The position numbers and the translations under genes are program-made. Positions 1-8,775 of a stretch of 64,000 nt of DNA are shown in pieces. The notes under the pieces are model-generated. The model saw only the letters and a program-made list of their open reading frames with translations, was not told where the DNA came from and ran no database searches. The stretch covers positions 2,207,501 to 2,271,500 of the forward strand of contig NZ_CP034086.1 in the NCBI RefSeq assembly GCF_003855495.1, given 5' to 3'. This stretch comes from Methylocystis rosea (GTDB lineage: Bacteria; Pseudomonadota; Alphaproteobacteria; Rhizobiales; Beijerinckiaceae). The first letter of the stretch is position 1. Every line of letters begins with the position of its first letter.

Positions 1-89
1 TGACCCTCGAATCTGAAAAGCAGCAGATTCGCGCGCGCGCTGCAAAGATCGACGAGGCCGCCCGCCTCGTCGAGGCGCCTACGATCTGA
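1..89 (+). CDS. C-terminal end of an unknown protein (partial)
   Basis: An open frame enters from the left edge and stops at TGA 87-89. The 28 visible residues are charged and helical (ESEKQQIRARAAKIDEAARL) and look like a genuine protein C-terminus, possibly a coiled coil. No family can be named from so short a piece. It converges on the DUF6494 gene, whose stop lies only 5 bp away. Confidence 0.45.
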   Translation, partial: TLESEKQQIRARAAKIDEAARLVEAPTI

Positions 90-94
90 TCGGC

Positions 95-286
95 TCAGCG
101 AACGTCAATCTCGGTTTCGACGATGTGATTGAGCGGCGTGCCTTCCGCCGTCAACGCCATGCGCAGCTTCAAGCGGCCGTGATCGTCCTTGTGCTCGCGC
201 ACGATCCGCTCAATCTCGCGCTGCGAGGTGACGCCCACCTCCTTGAGGAACTTGCGCACCGCCATATTGAAAGCGTCTTCATCCAT
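95..286 (-). CDS. DUF6494 family small protein
   Basis: A 63-residue soluble protein starting MDEDAFNMAVRKFLKEVGVT, with SQREIERIVREH following. The pattern (short acidic start, FNM-xx-RKFLK-x-VG-VTSQREIE) is what I recall for the DUF6494 family of small uncharacterised proteobacterial proteins. The ATG at 286 is preceded by a GGGAGAA ribosome site. Nothing suggests membrane insertion or secretion. It stands alone, convergent with the partial gene at the left edge. Function is unknown; the family call is from memory of the sequence pattern. Confidence 0.7.
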   Translation of the reverse strand: MDEDAFNMAVRKFLKEVGVTSQREIERIVREHKDDHGRLKLRMALTAEGTPLNHIVETEIDVR

Positions 287-342
287 CGTGCTTCTCCCGA
301 CTTCGCGCCATTTAGATAACGCTTTTTTGTAGCGCTGCTATC

Positions 343-479
343 GCCCCCTCCCCAACCCTCCCCCGCTTCGCTATGCTCGCGGGAGAGGGAGCGGATTGCG
401 CTCGTCAAGCAGCATGATGCGAAATCGTCGTGAGCGTCCCCTCTCCCGCTTTAGCGGGGGAGGGACAGGGAGGGGGTGG
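343..479. repeat. Palindromic intergenic repeat
   Basis: A C-rich tract at 343-365 is matched by a G-rich tract at 456-478, giving a long imperfect inverted repeat. Inside it lies a local hairpin CTCCCGCtttaGCGGGGGAG near 442-461. It fills the gap between the DUF6494 gene and the mutase stop, so it may also act as a transcript end. A similar G/C-block repeat is at 38.5 kb. Confidence 0.6.
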
Positions 480-491
480 TGAACCTGTCAG

Positions 492-2654
492 TTACCCCGC
501 CTTCGCCACTTCGCGCTGCGCAAAGCCCAGACGGATATTCAGCTCGTACAGCAGCTTCTCAGCCGCGAGCGGAATGTTGGTGCCGGGCGGGAAGATCGCC
601 GCCGCGCCAGAATCATACAACGCCTGGAAATCATCAGGCGGGATGACGCCGCCAACGACCATCATGATGTCGCCGCGCCCGGCGCGTCTGAGCGCGTCGC
701 GCAGTTCCGGCGTCAGAGTCAGATGGCCGGCGGTCATCGTCGAGACGCCGACGATATGCACGTCGGCTTCCGCCGCTTTCCTGGCGACTTCATCGGGCGT
801 CGCGAAGAGATCGCCGATGACGACGTCGAAGCCCATGTCGGCGAAGGCCGAGGCGATGACCTTCTGACCGCGGTCATGGCCGTCCTGACCCATCTTGGCG
901 ACGAGAATGCGTGGTTTGCGCCCGACGTTCTCTTCGAAGTCGCGCGTCATGCCGATGACGCGGCCAAGATGAACGCTCTCCTTGCCGGCTTCCTTCGCAT
1001 AGACTCCCGAAATGACATTGGCCTTCGGCTGATGGCGGGAGAACACTTTTTCGAGCGCGAAAGAGATCTCGCCGACGCTGGCCTTCGCCCGCGCCGCCTT
1101 GACCGCGAGATCGAGAAGATTGGCGCCCGACGTGGCGCCGTCGGTCAGCGCGTCGAGCGCTGCTTGCGTCTTCGCTTCGTCGCGCTCTTCACGCAGCCGC
1201 TTGAGCTTATCGAGCTGCGCGGCGCGCACCGCGGCGTTGTCGACCTTCAGCACATTGGGCTTGGCGTCGTTCACCGGCTGATATTTGTTCACGCCGACGA
1301 CGACCTGCGTTCCGCTGTCGATGCGCGCTTGCGTCTTCGCGGCCGCCTCCTCGATGCGCTGCTTGGGCACGCCCGCGGCGATCGCCTTCGCCATGCCGCC
1401 GAGCGTCTCGATCTCCTCGATATGCTTCCACGCCCCCTTGGCGAGCTCCGCGGTCAGGCGTTCGACATAGTAAGAACCGCCCCAGGGATCGATGATCCGC
1501 GTCGTGCCGCTCTCCTCCTGCAGCACGATCTGCGTGTTGCGCGCGATGCGGGCGGAGAAGTCGGTCGGCAGCGCGAGCGCTTCGTCGAGCGCATTGGTGT
1601 GCAGCGACTGCGTATGCCCTTGAGTCGCCGCCATCGCCTCGACGCAGGTTCGGATGGCGTTGACGTAAACATCCTGCGCCGTCAGCGACCAGCCGGAGGT
1701 CTGGCAGTGCGTGCGCAGGGTCATGCTCTTCTCGGACTTCGCTCCGAGATCCTTCATCAGCCGCGCCCAGAGCAGGCGCGCGGCGCGCAGCTTCGCGACC
1801 TCCATGAAGAAATTCATGCCGATGGCGAAGAAGAAGGAAAGACGCGGCGCAAAGGCGTCGATGTCGAGGCCGGCTGCGACGCCGGCGCGCACATATTCGA
1901 CGCCGTCGGCCAGCGTGTAGCCCAATTCGAGATCGGCCGAGGCGCCGGCCTCCTGCATGTGATAGCCGGAGATCGAGATCGAGTTGAACTTCGGCATATG
2001 CTTGGAGGTATAGGCAAAAATATCCGACACGATGCGCATCGACGGGTCGGGCGGGTAAATGTAGGTGTTGCGCACCATGAATTCTTTGAGGATGTCGTTC
2101 TGGATCGTGCCCGTCAGCTTTTCGGCGGGCACGCCCTGCTCTTCCGCCGCGACGATGAAGAGCGCGAGAACGGGCAGCACCGCGCCGTTCATGGTCATCG
2201 ACACGGACATCTGATCGAGCGGAATGCCGTCGAACAGCGTGCGCATGTCATAAATCGAGTCGATCGCGACGCCCGCCATGCCGACGTCGCCCATCACGCG
2301 CGGATGGTCGGAATCATAGCCGCGATGGGTGGCGAGATCGAAGGCGACGGAGAGGCCCTTCTGTCCGGCGGCGAGGTTGCGCCGGTAGAAGGCGTTCGAG
2401 TCCTCGGCCGTGGAGAAGCCCGCATATTGGCGGATCGTCCAGGGCTGGGCGACATACATCGTCGGATAGGGTCCGCGCACGTAGGGGGCGACGCCCGGAT
2501 AGCCGTCGACGAAGGCGAGGCCCTCGATATCCTCGGGGCCATAGGCGTTCTTCACCTCGATCCCTTCGGGCGTCAGCCAGCGGCGGGGCTTCGGCTCCTG
2601 CTCGGGCGCGACGGGCGCAAAGGGAATTGATGCAAAGTTCGGTATCGCGGACAT
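492..2654 (-). CDS. scpA: Methylmalonyl-CoA mutase, large (catalytic) subunit
   Basis: 720 residues. Interconverts (R)-methylmalonyl-CoA and succinyl-CoA with adenosylcobalamin in the cytoplasm. In alphaproteobacteria it serves propionyl-CoA use and the ethylmalonyl-CoA pathway. The N-terminal TIM-barrel shows [35 protein letters not shown] and [13 protein letters not shown], typical of the substrate pocket. The C-terminal B12 domain has [13 protein letters not shown], with the base-off histidine in DGHDRG, and [12 protein letters not shown] start at the ATG at 2654 (MSAIPNF) behind GAGGAAAGA; an upstream in-frame start at 2723 has no ribosome site and gives unlikely residues. No small subunit or MeaB gene is adjacent. 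The length matches the single-chain catalytic subunit. Confidence 0.97.
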   Translation of the reverse strand: MSAIPNFASIPFAPVAPEQEPKPRRWLTPEGIEVKNAYGPEDIEGLAFVDGYPGVAPYVRGPYPTMYVAQPWTIRQYAGFSTAEDSNAFYRRNLAAGQKGLSVAFDLATHRGYDSDHPRVMGDVGMAGVAIDSIYDMRTLFDGIPLDQMSVSMTMNGAVLPVLALFIVAAEEQGVPAEKLTGTIQNDILKEFMVRNTYIYPPDPSMRIVSDIFAYTSKHMPKFNSISISGYHMQEAGASADLELGYTLADGVEYVRAGVAAGLDIDAFAPRLSFFFAIGMNFFMEVAKLRAARLLWARLMKDLGAKSEKSMTLRTHCQTSGWSLTAQDVYVNAIRTCVEAMAATQGHTQSLHTNALDEALALPTDFSARIARNTQIVLQEESGTTRIIDPWGGSYYVERLTAELAKGAWKHIEEIETLGGMAKAIAAGVPKQRIEEAAAKTQARIDSGTQVVVGVNKYQPVNDAKPNVLKVDNAAVRAAQLDKLKRLREERDEAKTQAALDALTDGATSGANLLDLAVKAARAKASVGEISFALEKVFSRHQPKANVISGVYAKEAGKESVHLGRVIGMTRDFEENVGRKPRILVAKMGQDGHDRGQKVIASAFADMGFDVVIGDLFATPDEVARKAAEADVHIVGVSTMTAGHLTLTPELRDALRRAGRGDIMMVVGGVIPPDDFQALYDSGAAAIFPPGTNIPLAAEKLLYELNIRLGFAQREVAKAG

Positions 2655-2881
2655 TCTTTCCTCGGCTATTTTGCCGTTTTCTCTTAGACTAGAGCGGCCT
2701 GTCTCGCAAAGCCGTGGCCGCAAAGGGCGGAGCGCGGCGTTTTGAAGCGCTGCGGGTCAGCCGCCGCTCGGCTCGCCGCCCGCCCTCCTCGCCGCCCTCT
2801 TGCCCTGATCGCGGCAGGCGGGTCACAATCCCACTCTCGGCCGATCGCCTTCGTCTCCAACCCCAACCCAGGAAAAACTAC

Positions 2882-3115
2882 ATGCGCCATTCCGTATGCC
2901 TGTTGCTGATCGCCCTCTTCGCCAGCGTCGCGCCCGTGCAGGCCATGGCGGGAAACGATATTCCCGACGACGTGAAGGTAAGATGCAAGGCCGATTATTC
3001 GAGGCTGTGCAGCGGCGTCATGCCTGGCGGCGGGCGCATCCTCGCCTGTTTTCAGGCGCATAAGGCCGAAGTCTCGCCGGACTGCGCCGATGCGCTCTCC
3101 AAGATGAAGAACTGA
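2882..3115 (+). CDS. Secreted cysteine-rich repeat protein
   Basis: 77 residues. MRHSVCLLLIALFASVAPVQ is a clear Sec signal peptide, with probable cleavage after AMA. The mature part is short and has four cysteines in the pattern VRCKADYSRLCSGVMPGGGRILACFQAH...DCADAL. This is one unit of the Golgi-type cysteine-rich repeat (Cys_rich_FGFR, PF00839) that is common in small periplasmic alphaproteobacterial proteins. The start is chosen at ATG 2882 because of the AGGAAAA site and the signal peptide; upstream codons in frame are not convincing. It is divergent from the mutase gene. Biochemical role unknown. Confidence 0.8.
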   Translation: MRHSVCLLLIALFASVAPVQAMAGNDIPDDVKVRCKADYSRLCSGVMPGGGRILACFQAHKAEVSPDCADALSKMKN

Positions 3116-3131
3116 CCCACCGTCTCCCGCG

Positions 3132-3152
3132 CTTCCGCCGCTACGGCGGAGG
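3132..3152. terminator. Hairpin between convergent genes
   Basis: TCCGCCG-cta-CGGCGGA forms a perfect 7-bp stem at 3134-3150, extendable at 3132/3152. It lies between the convergent Cys-rich gene and psiE. No T-run follows on either strand, so it is only a possible transcript end. Confidence 0.35.
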
Positions 3153-3169
3153 CGCGCCTCAGGGCGCGT

Positions 3170-3625
3170 TCAGCCGTCCATGCCGTCCGACGCCTTGGAG
3201 GGAAATCGCGCCGAGGCGTAGCGGATCGTGAGGACGGCGAGCGAGAGAATGAGCGTCGCGCCCGCGAGGATCAGTATGCCGACGTCCGGGACCGATTCCG
3301 TCTGCACATAGCCGATCATGTGGCGGGTGAGCGCCGTGATGCCGACATAGAGAAGGAAGCGCACCGGCATGTGATTGGTGCGGAAATAGATGCCGACCAT
3401 CGAGCCGATTTCGAGATAGATAAAGAGCAGCAACAAATCTTCGATCGAAGCGTGACCCTTCGTCGACATTTCGAGAAACGCTTTCGCCGCCGCCCAGACC
3501 GTCGCGCCGCCGATCGCGAACAGTCCCAGAAGGTGGAAGAGTTCGGTGAGCAGGTAGCCGATCGGATCCATCAGATCCAGCAATCGACGCACCGCCGGAT
3601 GTTGCTTCCTGTCCAAGTCTTTCAT
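3170..3625 (-). CDS. psiE: PsiE family membrane protein
   Basis: 151 residues with about four hydrophobic segments: LLTELFHLLGLFAIGGATVW, LLLLFIYLEIGSMVGIYF, a shorter VRFLLYVGITALTRHMIGY, and ILILAGATLILSLAVLTIRY. The LFIYLE-x-GSMVGIYF-x-xNHMPVRFLLYVGITALTRH stretch is the signature of phosphate-starvation-inducible PsiE proteins. Location is the inner membrane. The family is under PhoB control in E. coli and its biochemical role is not settled. No Pho box was recognised here. The ATG at 3625 has a weak AGGC site. It faces the Cys-rich gene and follows the MOSC gene on the same strand after a 110-bp gap. Confidence 0.85.
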   Translation of the reverse strand: MKDLDRKQHPAVRRLLDLMDPIGYLLTELFHLLGLFAIGGATVWAAAKAFLEMSTKGHASIEDLLLLFIYLEIGSMVGIYFRTNHMPVRFLLYVGITALTRHMIGYVQTESVPDVGILILAGATLILSLAVLTIRYASARFPSKASDGMDG

Positions 3626-3735
3626 CGCGTGCCTACAAATTATGTGCAGCGCCCAGCATGGTCGAAGGCCGCAGCGTCAACGTCGCGCATGACGCCGCAT
3701 CGCGCAAACGACTTTGTCGCCAAAGCGCCTAACGC

Positions 3736-4416
3736 CTATCCTCCGAGCCGCCGCCTCCAGTCTTCGACCTTGCGGCTTTCGATTCGCCTGCGCGCGAGCG
3801 CCCGCCAGCTTTCCGCCAGCTCCGGCAGCGCGGCCATATCAGAGAGTTCATCGTAAGCCTGCGTGCGGTCGTGGAGCAGCGCAAATAGGCGCGAGAGCGG
3901 CCAATCGGCACGCGGCCGCTCGATGAGCCGCAGCGAGTCGCCCGGCTGCGCCGCGCCCGTTTCGAGAACGCGGTAATACCAGCCGCAGCGCATCGTCTCC
4001 TGCGTGCGCCGCGCCATGTCGCGCCGGCCAAAGCGAAAATTGAGGGTCAGGCAGGGCTGTCGTCCCTGGCTCACCTGCAGGCGCGCGCCGCCGAGCGCGA
4101 AGACGTCGCCGACGCAGACCGAATCTTCGGTGAGCCCGAGCGTCGAGATGTTCTCGCCAAAGGCGGCGGGACGCCATTCTTGCGCAAGTTCCGGCACATC
4201 CGCGCGCCAGGCGTCGTAATGCTCGCGCGGATAGTGGTGCAGCGCTTTCTCGACGCCGCCATGATAACGCCGATCCGCCTGTCGATCGCCGACGAGCCCT
4301 TCCACCTCGATGCGCCAGGGCGGCTCAAGCGGCTCCTTGCAAATCGCGCTTTTGCGGCCGGGGGCGATCTCGCGCGGGCGCCCCGCGTAGAGCGTGTCGA
4401 TTGGCAGTTCAACCAT
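3736..4416 (-). CDS. MOSC-domain protein, YiiM-like
   Basis: 226 residues. The MOSC core covers about residues 15-165: GLVGDRQADRRYHGG-x-EKALHHYPREHY, FGENISTLGLTEDSVCVGDVF, and VSQGRQPCLTLNFRFG with the conserved cysteine. A helical 3-alpha tail follows (PRADWPLSRLFALLHDRTQ onward). This layout and length match E. coli YiiM (224 residues), a molybdenum-cofactor enzyme that reduces N-hydroxylated compounds such as 6-hydroxyaminopurine. The cysteine would bind the Moco sulfur. It sits 34 bp from a cytochrome c gene on the same strand, which could hint at an electron donor, but that link is an inference. Confidence 0.85.
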   Translation of the reverse strand: MVELPIDTLYAGRPREIAPGRKSAICKEPLEPPWRIEVEGLVGDRQADRRYHGGVEKALHHYPREHYDAWRADVPELAQEWRPAAFGENISTLGLTEDSVCVGDVFALGGARLQVSQGRQPCLTLNFRFGRRDMARRTQETMRCGWYYRVLETGAAQPGDSLRLIERPRADWPLSRLFALLHDRTQAYDELSDMAALPELAESWRALARRRIESRKVEDWRRRLGG

Positions 4417-4450
4417 CGCGATTCATTCCCGCGCCAGCGGTCGCGCAGGT

Positions 4451-4795
4451 CTACCTCTGGACGGAGTTGAGATAGGCGAGCAGCGCTTCGATCTGCGCAG
4501 CGCTAAGCCGGAACGGCGGCATCTCGACGCCCTCATGGCCGACGACAATGCCCTCGGCGAGCGCCTCTTCGAGATTGTGCAGCGGATATTTTCGCGCGAG
4601 ATCGCGAAACGGCGGCGACTTCGGATTCGCGCTGACGCCGCGCGGGCCGACCGCATGGCAGCGGCCGCAATTTTCTTGCGCGATCACCCGCCCGCGCTTC
4701 AGCAATTGGGCGTCGATCGGCGCTTTCGCCGCGGCGGCTCCCGCGGCGAGCAAGAGGCAAGTCATAATCGCCAGAGGCGCGAATCGGATCATCAT
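4451..4795 (-). CDS. Class I c-type cytochrome, periplasmic
   Basis: 114 residues. An N-terminal signal peptide (FAPLAIMTCLLLAAGAAAA) is followed by one haem-binding motif ENCGRCHAVG (CxxCH) near residue 43. An axial methionine is in GVEMPPFRLSA about 50 residues later. The spacing is that of small soluble monohaem cytochromes c. The C-terminal helix IEALLAYLNSVQR is typical of the fold. Two adjacent ATG codons are possible starts (4795 and 4792). It is the upstream neighbour of the MOSC gene on the same strand. The redox partner cannot be told from sequence. Confidence 0.9.
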   Translation of the reverse strand: MMIRFAPLAIMTCLLLAAGAAAAKAPIDAQLLKRGRVIAQENCGRCHAVGPRGVSANPKSPPFRDLARKYPLHNLEEALAEGIVVGHEGVEMPPFRLSAAQIEALLAYLNSVQR

Positions 4796-4833
4796 CGAAG
4801 TCTAGCCGCGCGCCCGGCGCCTGTCACCGCGCC

Positions 4834-5262
4834 CTATTTGCGCACGACAAGCACCGAACATTTGGCGTGGCGCACGATGGTCTTGGCGTTGGAGCCGAGC
4901 AGATAGGTCGCCATCGTCGGACGATGCGAACCAACGACAACAAGGTCGGCGCCCCATTCATCGGCCTCGGCGAGCACTTCCGGGTAGACGGCGCCGAAGC
5001 GCACGATCGAGGAGACGCGCTCTGCCGGATAGGCGATCTTGCCACGCAACACTGCGAGGTCCTTCTCGGTCGCCTCGCGCATCTCCTCGTCGAAATTGGG
5101 CGGAATGTAGTCGATGAAGGCCACCGGAACGAGCGGCTGGACATTGATGAGCCGAAGCTGAGCCTCATGCTCCACTTTTGCGAGCGCCACCGCCGCGTCG
5201 AGCGCGATCTGCGTGACCTCGTCCTCGCCGATTTCCACCGCCACCAGAATTTTCTTATACAT
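4834..5262 (-). CDS. Universal stress protein, UspF-like
   Basis: 142 residues, a single Usp domain. It starts MYKKILVAVEIGEDEVTQIA and ends with GSHRPTMATYLLGSNA followed by KTIVRHAKCSVLVVRK. That tail closely matches E. coli UspF (HRPDITTYLLGSNA..VVRHAECSVLVVR). The usual G-x2-G part of the nucleotide motif reads GSHRP, as in the UspF/UspG branch. Cytoplasmic stress-induced protein, probably dimeric. The ATG at 5262 has a GGCGGGGA-type site just upstream. Transcribed on its own, divergent from the GH17 gene. Confidence 0.9.
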   Translation of the reverse strand: MYKKILVAVEIGEDEVTQIALDAAVALAKVEHEAQLRLINVQPLVPVAFIDYIPPNFDEEMREATEKDLAVLRGKIAYPAERVSSIVRFGAVYPEVLAEADEWGADLVVVGSHRPTMATYLLGSNAKTIVRHAKCSVLVVRK

Positions 5263-5474
5263 CCCCGCCTCCCGATGCGCGCGGCGTCGACGCCGACTCG
5301 CTCCTTCATAGCGCGGCTGGCGTCGCCGAGCTACCGACCCGCATATGACGAGGTCAAACCGCAGACGCGCTACAAAATTCTAGTTGAAAAGTCGGATTGT
5401 CACGACTCTTACGTTTTAAAACCTCAAAGGAAGTTAAGTTCGTTCGTCTTTTAAGAGAGATCTTGGAGGAATTT

Positions 5475-6431
5475 ATGAAGACTTGGATTCGCAGCGCCCT
5501 CGTGGCGTCTATTGTCGCGTCGTCCCATGCCTATGCGGCTGAAAACGGCGTCAACTACGACCCTGCGCACAGCGGCGCTTACCTGGCGGCGCAGAAGGCC
5601 AATGACTTCGCGACGATGAAGAAGGTCGTCGGCGACGATCTCACCCAGATCAGGACGCTGGGCTTTTCGCGCGTCAAGACATTCTACTCGACCTATTGCA
5701 CGATCAACGGGCAGCAATGCGTCAGCATCGCCGAGTTGGCGTCGGCGAGAAACATGCGCCTGATGCTCGGCGTTTTCGAATTTCCCGATCATCCTGACTG
5801 GACACAGTCGCAGATCAGCGCCGCCGTCGACGCTAATTTCCGCTACCCCGGAACGGTCATCGCATTCGTCGTCGGCAATGAAGACATGTTCGATTGGCAA
5901 GGCAATCCGCAGCCGGCGATGCAACAGCGAATCGTGGCCGACATGAACACGCTCAGGAGTAAGACCAACAACAAGGTTGTGGTGACGACGGCGCAACGCG
6001 CGCCGGATTGGAATCGCCTCGTCGCAAGCGATCCTCAAAAAGTGTTGCAGAACGTCCCCGTCATCGGCGCGAATATCTATCCGTTCTGGGGCGGCTCGCC
6101 CGAGAAGGTCAACGGCAGGAGCGTCGCAAACGACATTCAGGCCACTGTTACAGGCTTAGCGGGCAAAACCGCGAAGCCGGTCATCGTCACCGAGGAAGGC
6201 TGGCCGAGCTGTGGAAACAACGCCGGCATGAAGGACATGAACATCGAGTCGGAAATTGATTATTTCAGCACGTGGAAAACGCGCCCGCAGAACTTCGACA
6301 GTTATTATTTCGCCGCTTACGACAAACAATCCGGCGGCGGCTGTCCGAACAACGACGACGCCGACAGGCACTTCGGCTTGTGCAGCGAATCCGGCTTAAC
6401 GAAAGACGCCCGGCTGATGAACTGCAAATAG
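5475..6431 (+). CDS. Secreted glycoside hydrolase family 17 (beta-1,3-glucanase type)
   Basis: 318 residues. MKTWIRSALVASIVASSHAYA is a signal peptide. The mature chain begins ENGVNYDPAHSGAY and runs as a (beta/alpha)8 barrel. The proposed acid/base is the Glu in VIAFVVGNEDMF. The nucleophile is the first Glu of VIVTEEGWPS, which fits the GH17 signature. The C-terminus has several cysteines (GGGCPNNDDADRHFGLC). Family members cleave or remodel beta-1,3-glucans. The ATG at 5475 follows a strong GGAGGA; an earlier in-frame ATG at 5397 lies in AT-rich upstream DNA and gives no signal peptide. It stands alone with an AT-rich 200-bp leader. GH17 is mainly plant and fungal; the free secreted form is unusual next to core alphaproteobacterial genes. 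Confidence 0.9.
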   Translation: MKTWIRSALVASIVASSHAYAAENGVNYDPAHSGAYLAAQKANDFATMKKVVGDDLTQIRTLGFSRVKTFYSTYCTINGQQCVSIAELASARNMRLMLGVFEFPDHPDWTQSQISAAVDANFRYPGTVIAFVVGNEDMFDWQGNPQPAMQQRIVADMNTLRSKTNNKVVVTTAQRAPDWNRLVASDPQKVLQNVPVIGANIYPFWGGSPEKVNGRSVANDIQATVTGLAGKTAKPVIVTEEGWPSCGNNAGMKDMNIESEIDYFSTWKTRPQNFDSYYFAAYDKQSGGGCPNNDDADRHFGLCSESGLTKDARLMNCK

Positions 6432-6515
6432 CGGCGCTCCGGCGCGCGCCAAAGCGCGATGGCGATCCTTCGTCGCGGGGACGACATTGTCCCCCGACAG
6501 CCGACGAATCGAAAC

Positions 6516-6707
6516 CTATTCGACCGCTTCGGCTTTGACGAAATTCCAGGACGCCGTGTCGACGATCCTGTTTTCGCGACTCTCATTGCTGAGCTTGGCG
6601 CAGGTGCCTTCGACCGCTGTGACGGTCCATAGATCGATCTCTTCGTCCCAGGCGCCTTCGCAATTCACAAGCGTCGTGACTTTATAAATTTTGCCGGCCT
6701 CAAGCAT
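6516..6707 (-). CDS. Small hypothetical protein
   Basis: 63 residues, starting MLEAGKIYKVTTLVNCEGAW and ending VKAEAVE. It reads like a small beta-rich (SH3-like) domain: hydrophobic residues alternate and there is a central WDEEIDLWTVTAVEGTCAKL segment. The ATG at 6707 has an AAAGGA site 8 bases away; a longer in-frame start at 6758 lacks one. No family recognised. It converges on the GH17 gene. Confidence 0.6.
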   Translation of the reverse strand: MLEAGKIYKVTTLVNCEGAWDEEIDLWTVTAVEGTCAKLSNESRENRIVDTASWNFVKAEAVE

Positions 6708-6847
6708 ATTGCTGTCCTTTGCTGAACGATCCCCTCGGGCGATACGGCATTGGCTCAACGCGACGACTCTTCATCGTCGTCAAGAAACAGGCAAAATTAG
6801 GGAAAGCTGCGGGCGACACGTAGGATAGCGCGCGCCAATTCTTAAGT

Positions 6848-7606
6848 TTACGGTGTGTTAACGCCGCAGCGCATGTAAAGCGGGACGCACAGCGGCAGAT
6901 CCGGCGGATGCGCGCGCCAGACCCCCTCCAACTCGCGATCGACGAGCGCCAGCGGATCGCGGCCATAATGCAGTCTGTATTTCTCGACCGCGGACCAGGT
7001 CTTGAGAAAGCTCACGAACTCGCTTTTTGATCGGGCGATGGGCGTCTGAAACAGCGGGCAATCGATCTCCTTGAACGGAAACGGCAGGGTCTCGTAGCGA
7101 TTGAAATAGAGCGCCGAATTCTCCGCCCAGAAGGGGCCAAGAATATCCTCCTTCAGCCTGCGCAAGATTAAATCGAGCGGCTCGACATGCGTTCGCGGCC
7201 AGTCATAGGTCCATGCCGCGATGATCCCCTCGGCGCGCAAGGCGCGCCGCGCGTTCGCGTAAAAACTCGGCAGGTCGAACCAGTGGATCGAACAGGCGCA
7301 GGCGATGAGATCGACCTCGCCGCGCAGGCCGAGATCATCTTCCGCGCGCGCCAGACGATAATCGACATTGGGCTCCTTTGGCGCGAGCGCCAGCTGCCGG
7401 GGATCGGGGTCCGTCGCGAGCACGCGCGTGAAATGGCGCGACAGTCCGAGCGCCGCCTGCCCGCTCCCCGCGCCGCAATCCCAGGCGAGACGATCCTGTT
7501 TCGCGACGCTTGCGAGCCACGCGAAAAGCGCGTCGGGATAATGCGGGCGAAAGGAGCGATAGTCGCCCGCGTTGTCGCCGAACACCATCGTCTGGCCTGC
7601 ATTCAT
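6848..7606 (-). CDS. Class I SAM-dependent methyltransferase
   Basis: 252 residues. Motif I is LAWDCGAGSGQAALGLS, followed by VLATDPDPRQLALA (acidic loop of strand 2) and LIACACSIHWFDLPSFY. This is the pattern of the small-molecule methyltransferase family (Methyltransf_11/25) that includes trans-aconitate-methyltransferase-like and UbiE-like enzymes. The substrate is unknown. The start at ATG 7606 (MNAGQTMVFGDN) overlaps the TGA of the upstream hydrolase gene by 4 bp (ATGA), which indicates translational coupling. An upstream in-frame start at 7669 would overlap the hydrolase by 67 bp and is rejected. Confidence 0.85.
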   Translation of the reverse strand: MNAGQTMVFGDNAGDYRSFRPHYPDALFAWLASVAKQDRLAWDCGAGSGQAALGLSRHFTRVLATDPDPRQLALAPKEPNVDYRLARAEDDLGLRGEVDLIACACSIHWFDLPSFYANARRALRAEGIIAAWTYDWPRTHVEPLDLILRRLKEDILGPFWAENSALYFNRYETLPFPFKEIDCPLFQTPIARSKSEFVSFLKTWSAVEKYRLHYGRDPLALVDRELEGVWRAHPPDLPLCVPLYMRCGVNTP

Positions 7607-8631
7607 TGCGGCGGCCTCACTTCGTCTTGAACATGCGACGCGGGCCCGAGACCTTTTTGCGTCAGCCACAACGCCGCGGCGCGATCATGCCAGGGCGTCA
7701 GGCTGCCGACGCCATGAAAACCCATGTGTCCCCCGCCCTGCGTCAGCGCCGCCTCGATCATCGGCAGAGTCGACCAGTCGATCGCCGCATAACTCTCCGC
7801 CGGCACCCAAGGGTCGTCGAGCGCATGCAGGATCAGCGTCGGCAGCCTCGCGCCGGCGAGGAAATTCTTCGCGGCGTTGGATTCGTAATAGTCCGGCGCG
7901 CCCCGATAGCCGAAATGCGGCGCGACGAAGCGATCGTCGAATTCGTAAAGCGTGCGGGCGCCGGCGATCGCGGCGCGCTCGGCGGCGGTGAGCGCGGCGC
8001 TCGGCGCCAGCGCTTCGCGTTTCATCTCATCCAGCATGTATCGATGATAGACGAAATTGCGCGGCGCCATCAGCCGGGCGCAGGACGCGGCGAGGTCGAT
8101 CGGCGTCGACACGGCGACGGCGGCGAGAACCGGCAGCTGATGGCCGCCCTCGCCCACAAATTTCAGCACGAGATTGCCGCCGAGCGAATTGCCGATGAGC
8201 ACGATGCCGCGACTGACAAGTTCCGCCGGCAGCCCGCGCAGCGCCGCGACGAGATCCTCGGTCTTGCCGGCGTGGTAGCGCCCGCCGGAGGTGGCGCGCG
8301 AGGGCGCGGCGCCGCGCAGATTGAGGCGCAGCACCGGCCAGCCTTGGCTCACGAGATAGCGCGCCGTGGCGATTCCATGCCGGCTGGATTCGGAGCCGGC
8401 GAGCCCATGCGTCAGAACGATGAGCGGCGCGTTTGTCTCCACGCCCGGTCGATCAAGCCGCGCCGCGAGACGATCGCCGTCCGGCATGGGAAGCAGCAGC
8501 CGCTCGCCGCCGGGAAGCTCCGGCGGTCCGCCGATGATGATGTTGCGCAACGTCTGCAGATCGCCGCCGAACCACGGCGCCCGCTCGCGGAAGGGGGGGA
8601 GCGGCTCCGAAACGGGAAGTTCAACAGGCAT
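7603..8631 (-). CDS. Alpha/beta hydrolase, YheT family
   Basis: 342 residues. The N-terminus (PWFGGDLQTLRN) is typical of the YheT/ABHD1-3 family. The oxyanion strand is LIVLTHGLAGSESS, the nucleophile elbow is VLIGNSLGGNLVLKF (Ser in GNSLGG), and the histidine lies in QGGGHMGFHG near the C-terminus. An aspartate in LHALDDPWVP completes a catalytic triad. Related enzymes are esterases or lipases of poorly defined substrate. It is the first gene of a two-gene unit with the methyltransferase (4-bp overlap). Confidence 0.88.
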   Translation of the reverse strand: MPVELPVSEPLPPFRERAPWFGGDLQTLRNIIIGGPPELPGGERLLLPMPDGDRLAARLDRPGVETNAPLIVLTHGLAGSESSRHGIATARYLVSQGWPVLRLNLRGAAPSRATSGGRYHAGKTEDLVAALRGLPAELVSRGIVLIGNSLGGNLVLKFVGEGGHQLPVLAAVAVSTPIDLAASCARLMAPRNFVYHRYMLDEMKREALAPSAALTAAERAAIAGARTLYEFDDRFVAPHFGYRGAPDYYESNAAKNFLAGARLPTLILHALDDPWVPAESYAAIDWSTLPMIEAALTQGGGHMGFHGVGSLTPWHDRAAALWLTQKGLGPASHVQDEVRPPQ

Positions 8632-8775
8632 GATGTTTGATGTCTCTAAGGAACAGTTTCATCGTCTCTTCTATTAATCCGTGCGCCCGCGCCATCTATC
8701 GAGAACACCGACTTTCAAAAGACCCGCACGCGAAGTCCTTGATAAGTGTGCAAAGGACGGAGCGCGCCGCCACCA

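Noticed and set aside
723..2630. A 635-codon open frame antisense to the methylmalonyl-CoA mutase gene
   Set aside because: Arg/Asp/His/Gly-rich composition typical of the antisense of a high-G+C gene; the mutase on the other strand is unmistakable.
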